Source of the DNA: Orbaceae bacterium ESL0721
Lineage (GTDB): Bacteria; Pseudomonadota; Gammaproteobacteria; Enterobacterales; Orbaceae
Direction of reading: 5' to 3'
DNA length: 64,000 bases
NCBI GenBank assembly: GCA_029433365.1
Contig: JAQTHZ010000002.1
Coordinates: forward strand, 1 to 64,000
Of the stretch, positions 9,289-20,831 are shown one piece after another (position 1 is the first letter of the stretch; the number at the start of each line of letters is the position of its first letter). A program made the translations under genes and the position numbers. The notes beneath the pieces were generated by a model. It did no database searches. It was given only the letters and a program-made list of their open reading frames with translations, and was not told the DNA's origin.

Positions 9289-10316
9289 ATGATAAAAAAA
9301 ATAGTACTTTATATTTTTGCGATAACCTTTTTCATCGCTGCCTGCTCGACTGCTATCATCTACCATGCACTAGAAAAATTTAGCAATCAACATCTACATC
9401 ATACCGACAAACCCCGTATGTTTATCTTAAAAAAGGGACGACATTACCGCAATTAGTGACTCAACTAAAACAGGAACAGCTATTTGATAGAACCTATCTG
9501 CTCCCATTTCTCTATAAGTTAGAACCAGAGCTAGCTGCTATAAAGGCGGGTACCTATCAATTTGATTCCCATATGACGGTACATGAATTTTTAACTTTAC
9601 TGACAACAGGAAAAGAGAGTCAGTTCACAGTAAAATTTATTGAGGGGAAACGGGTAAAAGATTGGTTATTGGTATTACAAAATAGCCCCTATATTGAGCA
9701 TACTTTACAAGATAAATCGTTAGATGAGATTAGCAAACAACTTGGTATTGATGGATCGATCGAAGGCTGGCTTTCGCCAAATAGTTACCAATATACGATG
9801 GGCACCACCGATCTGGCTATTTTAAAACGTGCCTATTTAACTATGAAGAGCAATTTACAGAGAATTTGGGATAGCCGTGATCCTGATCTCCCCTACAGCT
9901 CCCCTTATGAGATGCTGATTTTGGCATCAATAATTGAAAAAGAGACTGGAATTAATGCAGAACGCGCTAAAGTTGCTTCGGTTTTTGTAAATCGACTCAA
10001 AGCAAAAATGAGGTTACAGACTGATCCAACCATTATTTACGGGCTTGGTGATGACTACAATGGTACGATTCGCCGCACACACTTAACTGATGGCAACAAT
10101 CCTTATAATACTTACGTAATTACCGGTTTACCACCGACGCCAATTTCTATGCCGAGTATAGCCTCATTAGAAGCGGCCGCGCATCCAGCAAAAACCGACT
10201 ATCTCTTCTTTGTTGCTAATGGCAATGGTGGACACACTTTTACCACCGACTATATTAATCATCGACAGGCAGTTAATCATTACCGTAAATTATTACGTAG
10301 CCGTAACCAAAATTAG
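9289..10316 (+). pseudogene. mltG: Endolytic murein transglycosylase MltG, one indel
   Basis: An inner-membrane lytic transglycosylase that cleaves nascent glycan strands and sets chain length. ATG 9289 gives a single N-terminal membrane anchor (VLYIFAITFFIAACST) and a periplasmic LysM-like part. At an A/G run near 9431 (AAAAAAGGG) the frame breaks; one added A joins KKGTTLPQLVTQLKQEQLF to the 286-residue remainder. The catalytic YceG signature is complete: EGWLSPNSYQY, LASIIEKETG (catalytic Glu) and RLQTDPTIIYGLG, with TGLPPTPISMPS near the end. Total ~342 residues, normal for the family. The break is probably a homopolymer error. Confidence 0.85.
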
Positions 10317-10542
10317 ATGGATTGCTTAGGTTAAAAAACAGATTAAGTTATAAGGAACCTAATTTAAAACAACCTAATTTAAAACAACTTAATTTAAAAC
10401 AACTTAATTTAAAAAAAAGTTATTCGAATTAAAAAGATAATAGCGCAGATAAACATATTTTACCTGCGCTATAGTTAAGTTGAATAAATTGATGTGGATG
10501 ACTATTAATGGATAATCAGATAATAGAACCTAGTTAAATTAT
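10317..10542. repeat. Spacer with 15-bp tandem units
   Basis: Four to five tandem copies of a unit like CAACTTAATTTAAAA occupy 10361-10418 between the converging mltG and rraB. The rraB terminator follows. No gene. Confidence 0.6.
10440..10471 (-). terminator. Terminator of rraB
   Basis: TAGCGCAG (10441-10448) pairs with CTGCGCTA (10464-10471). Read on the minus strand the hairpin is followed by TATTATCTTTTTAA, a U-rich tail, fitting termination of the leftward rraB gene. Confidence 0.6.
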
Positions 10543-10944
10543 TTAATGCAATGTCTGGTTGCTATCTGGTTCACTATCTTCAACACCTTCATCTTCGCCA
10601 TCTTCAAAATAGGTGCCCCAACCATCATAACTCACACTAAATTTGGTTGTAAGTTCAATAATTTGCGCGATTTGGCTATTGATAAGATCACCGTCTAGTG
10701 GAATTTCAGAGAGGATATCAAACGAGATGATAGGATTACCGTTCTCATCCACATCCTCTTCTGGATCGGTCGCTTCATAGCCAAGTTTGAAGGCCTCAAC
10801 TGCTACCTTTTCTAGCGTATCAAAATTATCAGAAGAGATATGATGTTCGATGAGATAAAGTGCATCGGGATCGCTACCATCAGCAAGGAGATCCTCAATA
10901 ATGGCTTCTGTCTCTTGCATGGCAAGAAAAATTTGCTCTTTCAT
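10543..10944 (-). CDS. rraB: Regulator of RNase E activity B
   Basis: RraB binds RNase E and modulates its cleavage of selected mRNAs. The 133-residue protein follows the family closely: [40 protein letters not shown], and [17 protein letters not shown] before an acidic tail. A start 7 codons further out is possible, but ATG 10944 is preceded by AAAGG at a good distance and matches the usual length. It is uninterrupted, unlike most neighbours, and divergent from rnm with ~80 bp between them. That spacer holds a GTGT...ACAC dyad at about 10972-10988 that might be a regulator site (weak). Confidence 0.92.
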   Translation of the reverse strand: MKEQIFLAMQETEAIIEDLLADGSDPDALYLIEHHISSDNFDTLEKVAVEAFKLGYEATDPEEDVDENGNPIISFDILSEIPLDGDLINSQIAQIIELTTKFSVSYDGWGTYFEDGEDEGVEDSEPDSNQTLH

Positions 10945-11023
10945 AGTATACCTTTTAGTGATCACGTTATTTGTGTGGTATATTACACGCTTATATGCCG
11001 TTTTATAAATAGTTTCGAAAAAA

Positions 11024-11857
11024 ATGATTTATGATTTACATTCTCATACCACCGCATCTGATGGCGTTTTAACACCTACAGCATTAGTTAACCACGCGGC
11101 AGAAAGAGGCATTAACTACTTAGCTATAACGGATCATGATACGATAAAAGGGGTTGCTGAAGCAGAATCTGCTATTCAAAATAGCAATCTTCCCCTCAAA
11201 TTAGTAACTGGCGTCGAGATCTCAACATTATGGAATAGTTACGAGATCCATATAGTCGGTCTACAGATTGATTTAGAAAATTTCGACCTCAATAAACTAC
11301 TCCTCCAACATGAAGATAATCGCCTAAATCGTGCCTATGCAATTAGCGAAAAACTGGCCAGAGTGAGTGTCGCAGATGCCTACCAAGGGGCGAAACAGTA
11401 TGCGCAAGGTGATATTGTCTCTCGTGCGCACTTTGCCCGTTTCTTAGTTGAGCAGGGGTATGTAAAAGATATAAAACGTGCATTTAAAAAATATCTAGCA
11501 AAAAGTGGTTATGCCTATGTGGCGCCAAAATGGTGCACAATTGCCGAAGCAATTAATGTTATCCATGCAGCAGGTGGGCAAGCGGTTTTAGCGCACCCCT
11601 CTCGTTATGATATGACGGCAACCAAACTCAATCTATTACTTACCGAGTTTAAAGAGTTAGGCGGTGATGCCATGGAGGTATCGCAAAGCAGACAGACAAT
11701 GGATGATTTACGAAATTTAGCCAAATTAGCCACTAAATATCAGCTTTTAGCTTCACAAGGTTCCGATTTTCATGGGCTTAACAGCTATTTAGATCTGGGT
11801 AAAACTACGCCACTACCTGATTCAGTGCAACCGATTTGGCATAATTGGACTTTATAG
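11024..11857 (+). CDS. rnm: 5'-3' exoribonuclease / PHP phosphoesterase (RNase AM)
   Basis: A PHP-domain metal-dependent phosphoesterase (formerly YciV/TrpH) that trims the 5' ends of rRNA precursors and hydrolyses 3',5'-nucleoside bisphosphates. 277 residues. Metal-binding motifs are visible in order: [11 protein letters not shown] (residues 4-14), ITDHDTI (~39), VTGVEIST (~65), VLAHPSRY (~188) and SQGSDFHG (~244). It is intact, and the order rnm-yciO-rluB is the one in E. coli (yciQ is absent here), which supports the naming. The ribosome-binding site is weak. Confidence 0.9.
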   Translation: MIYDLHSHTTASDGVLTPTALVNHAAERGINYLAITDHDTIKGVAEAESAIQNSNLPLKLVTGVEISTLWNSYEIHIVGLQIDLENFDLNKLLLQHEDNRLNRAYAISEKLARVSVADAYQGAKQYAQGDIVSRAHFARFLVEQGYVKDIKRAFKKYLAKSGYAYVAPKWCTIAEAINVIHAAGGQAVLAHPSRYDMTATKLNLLLTEFKELGGDAMEVSQSRQTMDDLRNLAKLATKYQLLASQGSDFHGLNSYLDLGKTTPLPDSVQPIWHNWTL

Positions 11858-12189
11858 ATCAATTTGATTATGTATAATTAAAAGAATCAATGAATTATGT
11901 CACTGCTATAATGTTTTAGTGCTAATAGCGGTATATATCATCAGCATCTATCAGCAGGAAAAGTAGTAATAATAGTAGTAATCATGGTAGTTATCATAAG
12001 CGTACATTAGTTGGTAAGTTGTCATTTTTAATTGATAATCATTAACTTATCATCTTTAATTTATTACAATTAATTTATTAAAGTTAATTTTTTAATGTTA
12101 TATTTTTAATATTAAATAGTTAATATTAAATTGTTTATATTAAATAAAATAGCCCGATAAGATCGGTATGAAGTAGAAGAAGAGAGATT
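11858..12189. other. AT-rich spacer upstream of yciO
   Basis: About 330 bases, very AT-rich from 12040 on, with repeated TTAATTTATTA and AATATTAAAT words. No gene or clear terminator hairpin seen. GAAGAGAG at 12179-12186 is the yciO ribosome-binding site. Confidence 0.4.
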
Positions 12190-12815
12190 ATGCCTCAAAT
12201 TTTTTGATTCACCCTGACAATCCCCAAAAGCGGTTACTCAATCAAGTTGTTGAAATTATTAATGATGGTGGCGTTATTGCTTTTCCAACAGATTCTGGCT
12301 ATGCACTTGGCTGCCTTTTAGGTAATAAAAGCGGTGTTGATCGCATCTGCCAGATTCGTAATCTCCCTAAACAGCACAATTTTACTTTAATGTGTCAAAA
12401 TATCTCTGAACTATCGACCTACACCTATCTTGATAATGGTCTATTTCGGTTAATAAAAAACAGCACACCAGGACAGTATGTCTTTATATTACCTGCCAAT
12501 AAAGGGGTGCCTAAACAGCTAATGAATGAGAAACGTAAAACGATTGGTTTACGTATTCCTGATAGTAAAATTGATTTGGCCTTGCTCGATGTTTTAGGGT
12601 TGCCCCTAATAACAACAACCCTAATCTTACCTGGTGATGATGTTGCGCAGTCTGATCCCAACGAAATTAATGATAAGATTGGTCACCAGTTAGATGCGAT
12701 AATTGATGGGGGCGTAATTGGTGAACAGCCAACAACGGTGATCGATTTAACCGCAAATTACCCAGAAATAGTACGAGAAGGTAGTGGTGATACAGCACCA
12801 TTTACCGCAACTTAA
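12190..12815 (+). pseudogene. yciO: YciO, Sua5/YrdC-family protein, one indel at the start
   Basis: A member of the Sua5/YrdC fold (threonylcarbamoyl-AMP synthase-like); YciO itself has low or uncertain activity. ATG 12190 with a strong GAAGAGAG site reads MPQIF and then a stop at a T run. One extra T gives MPQIFLIHPDNPQKR and joins the open frame beginning at TTG 12204. The remainder is full length: IAFPTDSGYALGC (nucleotide-binding), RNLPKQHNFTLMC, KRKTIGLRIPDS and TTVIDLT...REGSG. A homopolymer miscall is likely. Translation from TTG 12204 alone would also give a nearly complete protein. Confidence 0.88.
12588..12601 (+). repeat. 14-bp recurrent word inside yciO (13/14)
   Basis: GATGTTTTAGGGTT, the only copy found within a conserved coding region, encoding Val-Leu-Gly of yciO. 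It may be coincidence or a tolerated coding copy. Confidence 0.45.
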
Positions 12816-13061
12816 TTCTTTATAATGACTTAAACCTTGTTTAGTTTAAGCATAATTTAGTTTAAATATAGTTTAGTTAAAGCATAGTTTAGTTTAAACA
12901 TATAGCAGATGAAAAATAGTGCAGTTGAAAAACAGTTCAGTTGAAGCTTTGTAGAGTTTAAGCTTAACGATTTAATAGTCTATCGATCTAACATCTATTG
13001 TGCTAATAGAGTATCGATTTAATAGTAGTGTGATACCTGAGAAGGTAACAGTGAGGATATA
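12816..13061. repeat. Spacer with degenerate TAGTTTAAGCATA repeats
   Basis: About 12838-12990 consists of variants of a ~15-18 bp unit (TTTAGTTTAAGCATAA and relatives). No gene. GAGGATATA just upstream of 13062 provides the rluB ribosome-binding site. Confidence 0.5.
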
Positions 13062-14135
13062 ATGAAAAGTTCCAAGTTTAGTAAAAGAGATAGTGCCAAG
13101 CCGAAATTTACCTCGACAGCTCCCCAAAAATCAGCAAATGGATCAAACCGCCGCAAAAAAGATGTTGGTAGTGAAAATCTCACCAAAAAACCTTTTACCA
13201 ATAACCGATTAAAAACCTCAGAAAAAAATGATATCAAACCTAAACCGGTTACTGGAGTTAAAAAGGGTAGTGTGAATGATGGAAGTGAAAAGTTACAGAA
13301 AGTGTTAGCCAACTTAGGACATGGATCAAGGCGTGAAATTGAGTCGATGATAACTGCAAGGCGCATTAGTATTGATGGTAAAATTGCCACGTTAGGTGAT
13401 CGTGTTGATGTCAATAATAGCCCTAAAATTCGAATTGATGGTCACCTTGTCCAAATTCGTCCAAAAGAGCGCGAAGTGTGTCGTGTTCTTGCCTACTATA
13501 AGCCAGAGGGTGAGATCTGCTCACGCAGTGATCCGGAAGGGCGCGCAACCGTCTTTACCCGCCTACCACGTCTACAAAATGCCCGTTGGATCAATATTGG
13601 TCGATTAGATATTAACACTTCAGGTCTGCTGCTATTTACGACCGATGGTGAGTTAGCCAACCGTTTAATGCATCCCCGTCATGAGATAGAGCGTGAATAT
13701 GCGGTGCGGGTATTTGCTAAAGGGGGGGCAAGTGAGTGATGAACAGCTTTGGCAGTTAACCCACGGCGTGCAACTTGAAGATGGACCTGCGGCTTTTAAA
13801 TCAATCTCTGCTCAAGGGGGGGGGAGGGGTTAAATCAGTGGTTTAATGTCACAATTACAGAGGGTCGTAATCGTGAAGTGCGTAGAATGTGGGAGGCGGT
13901 CGATATTCAGGTGAGCAGGCTACTACGTATCCGTTATGGCAATATTTTGCTTCCAAAGAGCTTAGCACGAGGCAAATGGATGGAGCTTGATATTGAATCT
14001 GTCAACTACCTTCGTGATCAAGTAGGACTGAAGCCGGAAGTAAAAAGCTTTGTGTCAGTAACCAAAGATAAACGTGCCGTAAGCCTAAAACCAACCAAAC
14101 CAGCTTATCAACCTAAAAAACGGAGTAGGCGGTAA
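13062..14135 (+). pseudogene. rluB: 23S rRNA pseudouridine2605 synthase, two indels
   Basis: RluB makes pseudouridine 2605 in 23S rRNA. After a ~75-residue Lys/Ser-rich extension comes the S4 domain ([18 protein letters not shown]), then the catalytic RsuA-family domain with [23 protein letters not shown], holding the catalytic Asp. The frame breaks at a G7 run (13718) and again at a G9 run (13815); one added G at each joins [19 protein letters not shown] and GEGLNQWFNVTITEGRNREVRR. The C-terminus is at 14135. Both breaks at poly-G make sequencing error the best explanation. The long basic N-terminal extension is unusual compared with the E. coli protein, which starts near SEKLQKVLA. Confidence 0.9.
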
Positions 14136-14190
14136 ATAGGAGAGAGTAGCCGGTAAATTTTACCTAGCTAGCCATCTTACAACTAGATCT

Positions 14191-14242
14191 TTTATCTACA
14201 CAATTTTACTCTTTTTTACATTAGCAAAACTGTGTAGATAAA
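14191..14242. terminator. Long convergent terminator hairpin
   Basis: TTTATCTACACAATTTT (14191-14207) pairs with AAAACTGTGTAGATAAA (14226-14242): 16 of 17 positions match around an 18-base loop. It lies between the rightward rluB and the leftward amidohydrolase gene and can serve both. Confidence 0.65.
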
Positions 14243-14284
14243 TCTATCAACTTAAAATAGGTAACTTGAAAGAGAGAAGGTCAA

Positions 14285-15299
14285 CTAAGCTAAACCTAAC
14301 GCTTTTCTACCATTAATCGTTGCAACGTTAATAATATTATCTAAATCAGTGTATCGGCAACCAGTTACCAACAATTTTAACTCCTCCCACATATTACCGG
14401 TCGAAAATGGCAACATATAGTCACTAATATTATCGGTACCAATTGCAACTGGAATGCCTGCCGCAGCTAGTTCATCCACTGGTGTTAGCGAATTGCGGGT
14501 TGGGCCTTGCTCTTCACGGCGCGGGCTGTCGATCCAAGCAAATGGGCAAGCTATCACCATCATTTGCGCTTCACGCATCTTTTATATAACTTTTGACGAT
14601 ACTCTAAACTATGAGCAGTGATAGAGATGCTATGAATAGCCACAACTTTGCCATGCATACCGTGCTCTAACGTTTTGTCGGTGACCTGTTCGGTCTCAAT
14701 CTCATCTGGCGAATTGAACTGATCGACATGGACATGCACCATTTTGCCCAACCTTTTACCCGTATCCATTAACACGTCAAGATGTTTAAGCCCCATTCCC
14801 TCACCATGATCACGCTCATCACGCCTTGGTAAGCCGCCTAGAATATCTACCAAATCAGCCCCTTTATCAAACCAGTAACGCGCCTCTTTATCAATAACCC
14901 CTTTTAGAGTCTGATTGATCAGTTTGATCGTAATATCTTTTTATATGCCTCTCTCGCTTTAAGCGCACCACGTATAGCACGCTCCTCTGCTATAGGATCA
15001 ATATCAACAAATGACCCTGCTGCTGTTACACCTTGCTCAATCATTCTTTCAACAGCCATACTAAAATGGCGATAGTAATCATCCTCACTCATCGATGATT
15101 TTAATCTATCTAAGGTATCCCACTTCTCAATTAATGTCTGTTTCTGGTAGATATCAAAACTGTCAGTGGTGATGGTAAAGGCGCGGTCAGCATGCATATG
15201 TGCATTGATCCAACCGCCATTTTCGCGGATCTTTTTTATTAAAAAAGCTTTCAAGCTCTGATCGCGACTGGTTAATAGCAAGGTTTTGTTATCAGACAT
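14285..15299 (-). pseudogene. Amidohydrolase, cytosine-deaminase-like, two indels
   Basis: Three consecutive open pieces make one protein. The first has the metal motif WINAHMHADRAF. The second has FDKGADLVDILGGLPRRDE and MVHVHVDQFNSPDE, then VVAIHSISITAHS. The third has VIACPFAWIDSPR, then GIPVAIGTDNISDYMLPFSTGNM, with the conserved metal Asp. The HxH, H, H and D metal-ligand set of the amidohydrolase superfamily is therefore present, and similarity is to cytosine deaminase and N-isopropylammelide hydrolase relatives. Substrate unknown. Breaks are near 14930 (A run) and 14580. Total ~338 residues, somewhat shorter than CodA, lacking the usual N-terminal beta domain. Confidence 0.7.
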
Positions 15300-15839
15300 A
15301 GTAGGGGTTCCTCGGATCGTTTATTGTATTAATTACGTTAAAATATCGAATTTGAGACAAAAAAAATCCCCCAAAAAGGAGGATAAAAAGCTAATCAGAA
15401 GATCAAGATAGAGATTTACCGATTTGCTGTAGTACGTCATATTTGCTCTCTTAACCTATTTAATCATTTAATTAAACACCTTATTCATACATCTCTATCA
15501 CAAGAGTCATTAAAAAACAGTAAGTAAGATGTTGTATGCAAAAAATAACTCTACACATTTTAATAAAAAAACGGTCAAGATCAAGTAGTATAAAGCTAAA
15601 AAATGGTAATTAAATGAAATAGTTAAAGTATTATTTTCTAGATTAATTAATCAAAATTGTTCAGTTTACCAATTAAATTGACTGTTCAATCCAATTATTA
15701 AATATAACTACTTGTTTAATATTATTAATTACCAATCAAAAAAAAAAGAGATTATCCAAAAATATAACTCAAATTGATTCTTAATATAACTCTTCTTTAT
15801 CAACTATTTCATTTTTACTAACTGGTTCACTTTTGCTGA
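15300..15839. other. AT-rich intergenic region
   Basis: 540 bases between the amidohydrolase start and the argS stop (both leftward). CCCCCAAAAAGGAGG at about 15370 is a weak inverted pair. Otherwise long A/T runs; no gene, RNA or recurrent word recognised. Confidence 0.4.
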
Positions 15840-17567
15840 CTACATCTTTTCAACTGTTTTAATACCTAACATATCTAAACCCGTTTTTAAGGTTTTTGCT
15901 GTTAGAGCAGCCAGTTTTAAACGGCTCATTTTTACTGCTTCACTCTCTACGTTTAAGATTGGGCAATGTTCATAGAAGCTTGAGAATAGCGTAGCGATAT
16001 CATATAGATAAGCACAAAGTAGATGTGGCATTCCTTCGTTTGCAACCGCGGCAACTGTCTCATCAAATTGAATGAGTCTTGCAGCTAATGCACGCTCTTT
16101 ATCATCATCTAATAAAATTTTACCTGTCAGTTGAGAGGCAGTGAGATCCGCCTTTTTAAAGATTGAGAGTACGCGCGTATAGGCATATTGCAGGTAAGGT
16201 GCGGTATTACCCTCAAAAGAGAGCATATTGTCCCAGTCAAAGACATAATCGGTGGTTCGTTTTTTCGAGAGATCGGCATATTTGACCGATCCAATCGCCA
16301 CAGCTTCAACTACCTCTTTTAGCTCATCGCCAGTTAACTGTGGATTTTTACTCTGAATTAAAGCAGTTGCACGCTGCATTGCCTCATCTAACAGATCATT
16401 AAGTTTAATGGTATCGCCGGAACGGGTCTTAAAAGGTCTGCCATCTTTACCTAACATCATTCCAAACATATGGTGTTCGAGTTTAAGAGATTCAGGAATA
16501 TAATCCGCTTTACGCGCAATCATCCAAACCTGCTCTAAATGTTGATGCTGCCGAGAGTCGATATAGTAGAGGATACGGTCAGCATGCAGATTTTCGTAAC
16601 GATATTTAAGGCAGGCGATATCAGTTGTAGTATAGAGGTAGCCACCATCACTTTTCTGGATGATAACGCCTATCGGTTCACCCTCTTTATTCATAAACTC
16701 ATCTAAAAAGACCACCGTTGCGCCGTTACTTTCAACCGCTAACCCTCTCTGTTTTAGATCAGCAACAATGACCGGTAACATACTGTTATAGATGCTTTCA
16801 CCCATGGTGTCAGCAAGCGAGAGAGTGACATTTAACCGTTTATAGGTGGCAATATTTTGTGACATGGTAATATCAACCAGTTTACGCCACATAGTGAGGC
16901 AATACTCATCACCGCCTTGTAGTTTAACCACATAGTTACGCGCTTTTTCGGCAAACTCGGCATCTTCATCATACATTTTTTTAGCTTGGCGGTAGAAGGA
17001 CTCTAAATCGGAGAGCGCCATATCATTTGCATGCTCATTTTGCATCTTCTCTAAATAGGCAATAAGCATACCAAACTGGGTACCCCAGTCACCAACATGG
17101 TTGGCTCGAATTACATTATGCCCTAAAAAGCTCAGTACTCTGACCGATGAATCACCAATAATGGTCGAACGAAGGTGACCGACATGCATCTCTTTTGCAA
17201 CATTCGGGGCTGAGTAATCAACAACCACTGTTTGAGGTACTTCTGGTAAGGTGATATTAAGTTTATCATTCTGTAATGCCAGCTCATTTTGTGCGGCAAT
17301 CCAACTGTTATTTAGGAATATATTGATAAAACCAGGACCTGCAATCTCAACTTTTTCGATTACATCGCCAAGATCCAACTGCGCTATCACTTTTTCTGCC
17401 AATTGACGGGGTGGGAGACCTAACTTTTTCGCAGCAGCCATAATACCGTTAGCTTGGTAATCGCCAAATTGCACTTTGGCGGATGGTTTTACTAATGCAT
17501 CTGCATTGCTACCTACAGCCACCATTGCTTGAGAAATTTTTTGAGATAAAAGTTGTTGAATATTCAC
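15840..17567 (-). CDS. argS: Arginyl-tRNA synthetase
   Basis: Class I aminoacyl-tRNA synthetase charging tRNA-Arg. The frame is open further upstream, but the family begins (V/M)NIQxLL, so the start chosen is GTG 17567 ([14 protein letters not shown]), with TAGG seven bases ahead. The result is 576 residues, close to the E. coli length. Seen in order: N-terminal additional domain ([13 protein letters not shown]), the HIGH equivalent [18 protein letters not shown], the KMSKS-region equivalent [13 protein letters not shown], and the DALR anticodon-binding domain ending GIKTVEKM. No frameshift. Confidence 0.95.
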   Translation of the reverse strand: MNIQQLLSQKISQAMVAVGSNADALVKPSAKVQFGDYQANGIMAAAKKLGLPPRQLAEKVIAQLDLGDVIEKVEIAGPGFINIFLNNSWIAAQNELALQNDKLNITLPEVPQTVVVDYSAPNVAKEMHVGHLRSTIIGDSSVRVLSFLGHNVIRANHVGDWGTQFGMLIAYLEKMQNEHANDMALSDLESFYRQAKKMYDEDAEFAEKARNYVVKLQGGDEYCLTMWRKLVDITMSQNIATYKRLNVTLSLADTMGESIYNSMLPVIVADLKQRGLAVESNGATVVFLDEFMNKEGEPIGVIIQKSDGGYLYTTTDIACLKYRYENLHADRILYYIDSRQHQHLEQVWMIARKADYIPESLKLEHHMFGMMLGKDGRPFKTRSGDTIKLNDLLDEAMQRATALIQSKNPQLTGDELKEVVEAVAIGSVKYADLSKKRTTDYVFDWDNMLSFEGNTAPYLQYAYTRVLSIFKKADLTASQLTGKILLDDDKERALAARLIQFDETVAAVANEGMPHLLCAYLYDIATLFSSFYEHCPILNVESEAVKMSRLKLAALTAKTLKTGLDMLGIKTVEKM

Positions 17568-17734
17568 ATTAAACCTAGTTGAAAAAAATTGAAAAATGGG
17601 AGACAAAATAGTGTCTATCATACCGTTAAAGCAGCCATTTGTCACTTCCGAGTTGCTGCCTAATAGTGATGATTGTTAACGATACTAATTAAGCATGAGG
17701 CATATCTTTTATGTCCAACATAGTACCATCAGAT

Positions 17735-18717
17735 CTATTTCCTAGCAGTAAATAGCGCTCTAAGCGGTGCAGGGTAGCCTTCGACAGTTTTTGTTGGATC
17801 ATCGGGATTTAGGAAATCCGCCAGCGACTGTTCCGACGACCATGCTGTGGTACGCTGTTCATCATTAGTGGTTGGAGAGATGTCGACCATTTTCACCTCT
17901 TTAAATCCACACCTCTCTAACCAACTAATCATAGTTGGCACTGACGGAATAAAGTAGACATTTCGCATCTGCGCATAGCGATCTTGCGGCAATAACGCTT
18001 GATGCAGATCACCCTCAATAACTAAGGTCTCTAAAACCAGTTGACCGCCAGAAACCAGCTGATCCTTTAGTTGATAAAGGTGATCAAGTGGCGATCTTCG
18101 ATGGTAGAGCACCCCCATCGAAAAGACGACATCAAAAGCATTTAATTTAGGCAGCGCTTCAATTCCCAATGGTAAAAGATGCGCCCTCTGATCACCTCCA
18201 AGCAGTTTACGCACCATCTCAAATTGGCATAAAAAGAGCGCCATCGGATCGATACCAACCGCTAAGCGCGCGCCAGCACCCACCATACGCCAGAGGTGAT
18301 AACCGCTATTACAGCCAACATCTAAAACCGTTTTACCATACAAATCATCAATATAGGGCAGAAGTCGCTGCCATTTGAGATCAGAACGCCATTCGGAATC
18401 GATAACAACACCATGCAGATCAAAAGGGCCTTTGCGCCAAGGGATTAGATTTTTAGCAGCTTCTCAATTCGCTGCTGTGCGCCAACCGATATCGGCGTCT
18501 CTGTTTTTACTGTGACGCCATTTGTGAGATCAACCTCGATTGGCTGATTGATCTCTGGCAGGTGCGCAATGCTATTAACCCAGTGGTTAAAACGGCTATC
18601 CAGATTCTGTTTTTTCCAGTTAGCTAGCTGAGTTGGCAAAATCTCTAGCCAACTGCTTAGATCATTAGTTGGGCGTTTTTGGGCGATTAACTTATAAAAA
18701 TTGCCAAAATCTATCAT
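17735..18717 (-). pseudogene. cmoB: tRNA U34 carboxymethyltransferase CmoB, one indel
   Basis: CmoB transfers the carboxymethyl group of Cx-SAM to 5-hydroxyuridine 34, making cmo5U. The first 90 residues (MIDFGNFYKLIAQK to RIEKLLK) stop at an A5 run near 18445; one added A gives [17 protein letters not shown] and joins the open frame with the SAM site [58 protein letters not shown] and the end [13 protein letters not shown]. Length ~327, as usual. It lies just downstream of cmoA on the same strand, the enzyme making its Cx-SAM substrate. The break is probably a miscall. Confidence 0.92.
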
Positions 18718-18719
18718 CT

Positions 18720-18806
18720 ATATTTTCTCTTAAAAAATTCTTTATAAACATCGTTTTATAAACATCGTTTTATAAACAGCTCTCTAGAATCTGTTTTTAT
18801 AAACAG
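18720..18806. repeat. Short tandem repeats between cmoB and cmoA
   Basis: The unit TTTATAAACATCGT and close variants (TTTATAAACAGCT) is repeated about five times at 18739-18808. Another example of degenerate short-period repeats in a spacer. Confidence 0.55.
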
Positions 18807-19577
<771 letters not shown>

Positions 19578-19770
19578 TTATGAAAAAATTTAATAACCTA
19601 ATCTGCAATTATTGATCGGATTATTGATAAAATATTGTAGTTCAACGTTATTAACATTTTACTTCGAATTTAATGCGTTTTAACAACGTTAGCTGTCTAT
19701 ATCATCAGCTTTAAAAACGACTAAATTCTGTTATGATACCACCTTTTAACCTCTTTTTAATAGGATAATC

Positions 19771-20220
19771 ATGTTAGAAACTTATCTATTTTTTGCTGTC
19801 GTTCTTTTATTTATAGTCACTATTGTATTTCCTTATTATTTAGGAAAAAGACTACAATTCTGGTTTCAATTTCACCTAACTAATTTTGCTAATAGTCTTT
19901 ATTGGTTTGCGCTCTATTTTTCAGCATTTTCACAAATTATTGTTTTAAAACTCCACAGATTAATAAACATATACATTTACTTTATAGGTTATAAAATTTT
20001 TGGACTATTTTTCTGTTTTACGCTAATTCTAATGATTTTTGATCTTATCTATATTTTGTCTAATAAACGGTTTAAACCAAATAGAACAACCCAAATAGCT
20101 TATATCATAAGTTCATTATTTTTTTACCTTTTCATCTATGAACTCCTGATTTCTGCCATGATGTTTTTTCCACAAATTGCATTTCTGATTTTTCCAATCG
20201 CTCAAATATTAGGTCTGTAA
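19771..20220 (+). CDS. Small hydrophobic membrane protein, anchor-domain paralogue
   Basis: 149 residues with four or five predicted membrane helices and almost no soluble part. It is clearly related to the N-terminal membrane part of the metallophosphoesterase at 20832: both have YxGKR-x-QFWF-x-FxLT near residue 25-35 and an FD-[IL]-x-YxxS segment near residue 90. The phosphoesterase domain is absent, so it is either a truncated paralogue or an independent membrane protein. A TATGATA box upstream (19732-19738) is shared with the 20832 gene, suggesting the promoter was duplicated with it. Function unknown. Confidence 0.6.
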   Translation: MLETYLFFAVVLLFIVTIVFPYYLGKRLQFWFQFHLTNFANSLYWFALYFSAFSQIIVLKLHRLINIYIYFIGYKIFGLFFCFTLILMIFDLIYILSNKRFKPNRTTQIAYIISSLFFYLFIYELLISAMMFFPQIAFLIFPIAQILGL

Positions 20221-20831
20221 AAATGTAAGAGTTGAATCTTAATATTTTAGGCTTGAAACGGCAATTGTTGTGTGAGCTATGTTAATCATAAGCGATTGCC
20301 TTCGTTCCAGAGTACGCTAAACTACAGTTTAAAAAAGGTTGTTAGCTATAAAAGTTAATTATTATCAATTGATTAACGGTTGGCAAAAAACGTTATTAGA
20401 ATACACTTTGTTAAATAGTTAGATTCATTTAAAAAGAGGGGTATATCTATTTTGGTATTTTTCTCAGTTTTGTATTTATGTTATTTATGATTTACGCTAT
20501 TTGCTTTCATATAAACGTTTTAAACTTAATCTAAAAACTATATTCGCCTATATATTTTGTTCTCTACTGTTCTTTATTTTTATCTATAATCCATATTTGG
20601 TTTATAAATTTATAAGTATTCTTTTTTCTTGATATTTTTACTGTTTAAAAATGCTAATAGCTAAAATGAAGATACGTTAATATGTATCTCTAACTTCTTG
20701 ATCAGTTCTGTTAAACAAAGCTCTCTTCAACAACTGACTTTACCAAAAAATATTGATGATAAACAACTATTTTTTAGCGTCAATAATTCTGATATGATAA
20801 CCATTTTCAGCAATTAGTTGATAGGTTTATC
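20221..20831 (+). pseudogene. Decayed third copy of the membrane anchor
   Basis: Within this 610-base gap, 20444-20632 reads as one open frame without a start (YLFWYFSQFCIYVIYDL, LLSYKRFKLNLKT, then a hydrophobic helix). It resembles residues 85-140 of the 19771 protein (FDLIYILSNKRFKPNR). It is the tail of another tandem copy. The stretches 20221-20440 and 20633-20831 hold no gene; a TATGATA box at about 20791 precedes the next copy. Confidence 0.5.

Noticed and set aside
10972-10988. GTGT...ACAC dyad between rraB and rnm as a CRP site
   Set aside because: It lacks the TGTGA-N6-TCACA core and is too weak to call.
14191-14242. Pair of TTATCTACA words as DnaA boxes and a replication origin
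   Set aside because: Each differs from TTATNCACA, they are the two arms of one hairpin between convergent genes, and no dnaA, dnaN or gidA lies nearby.
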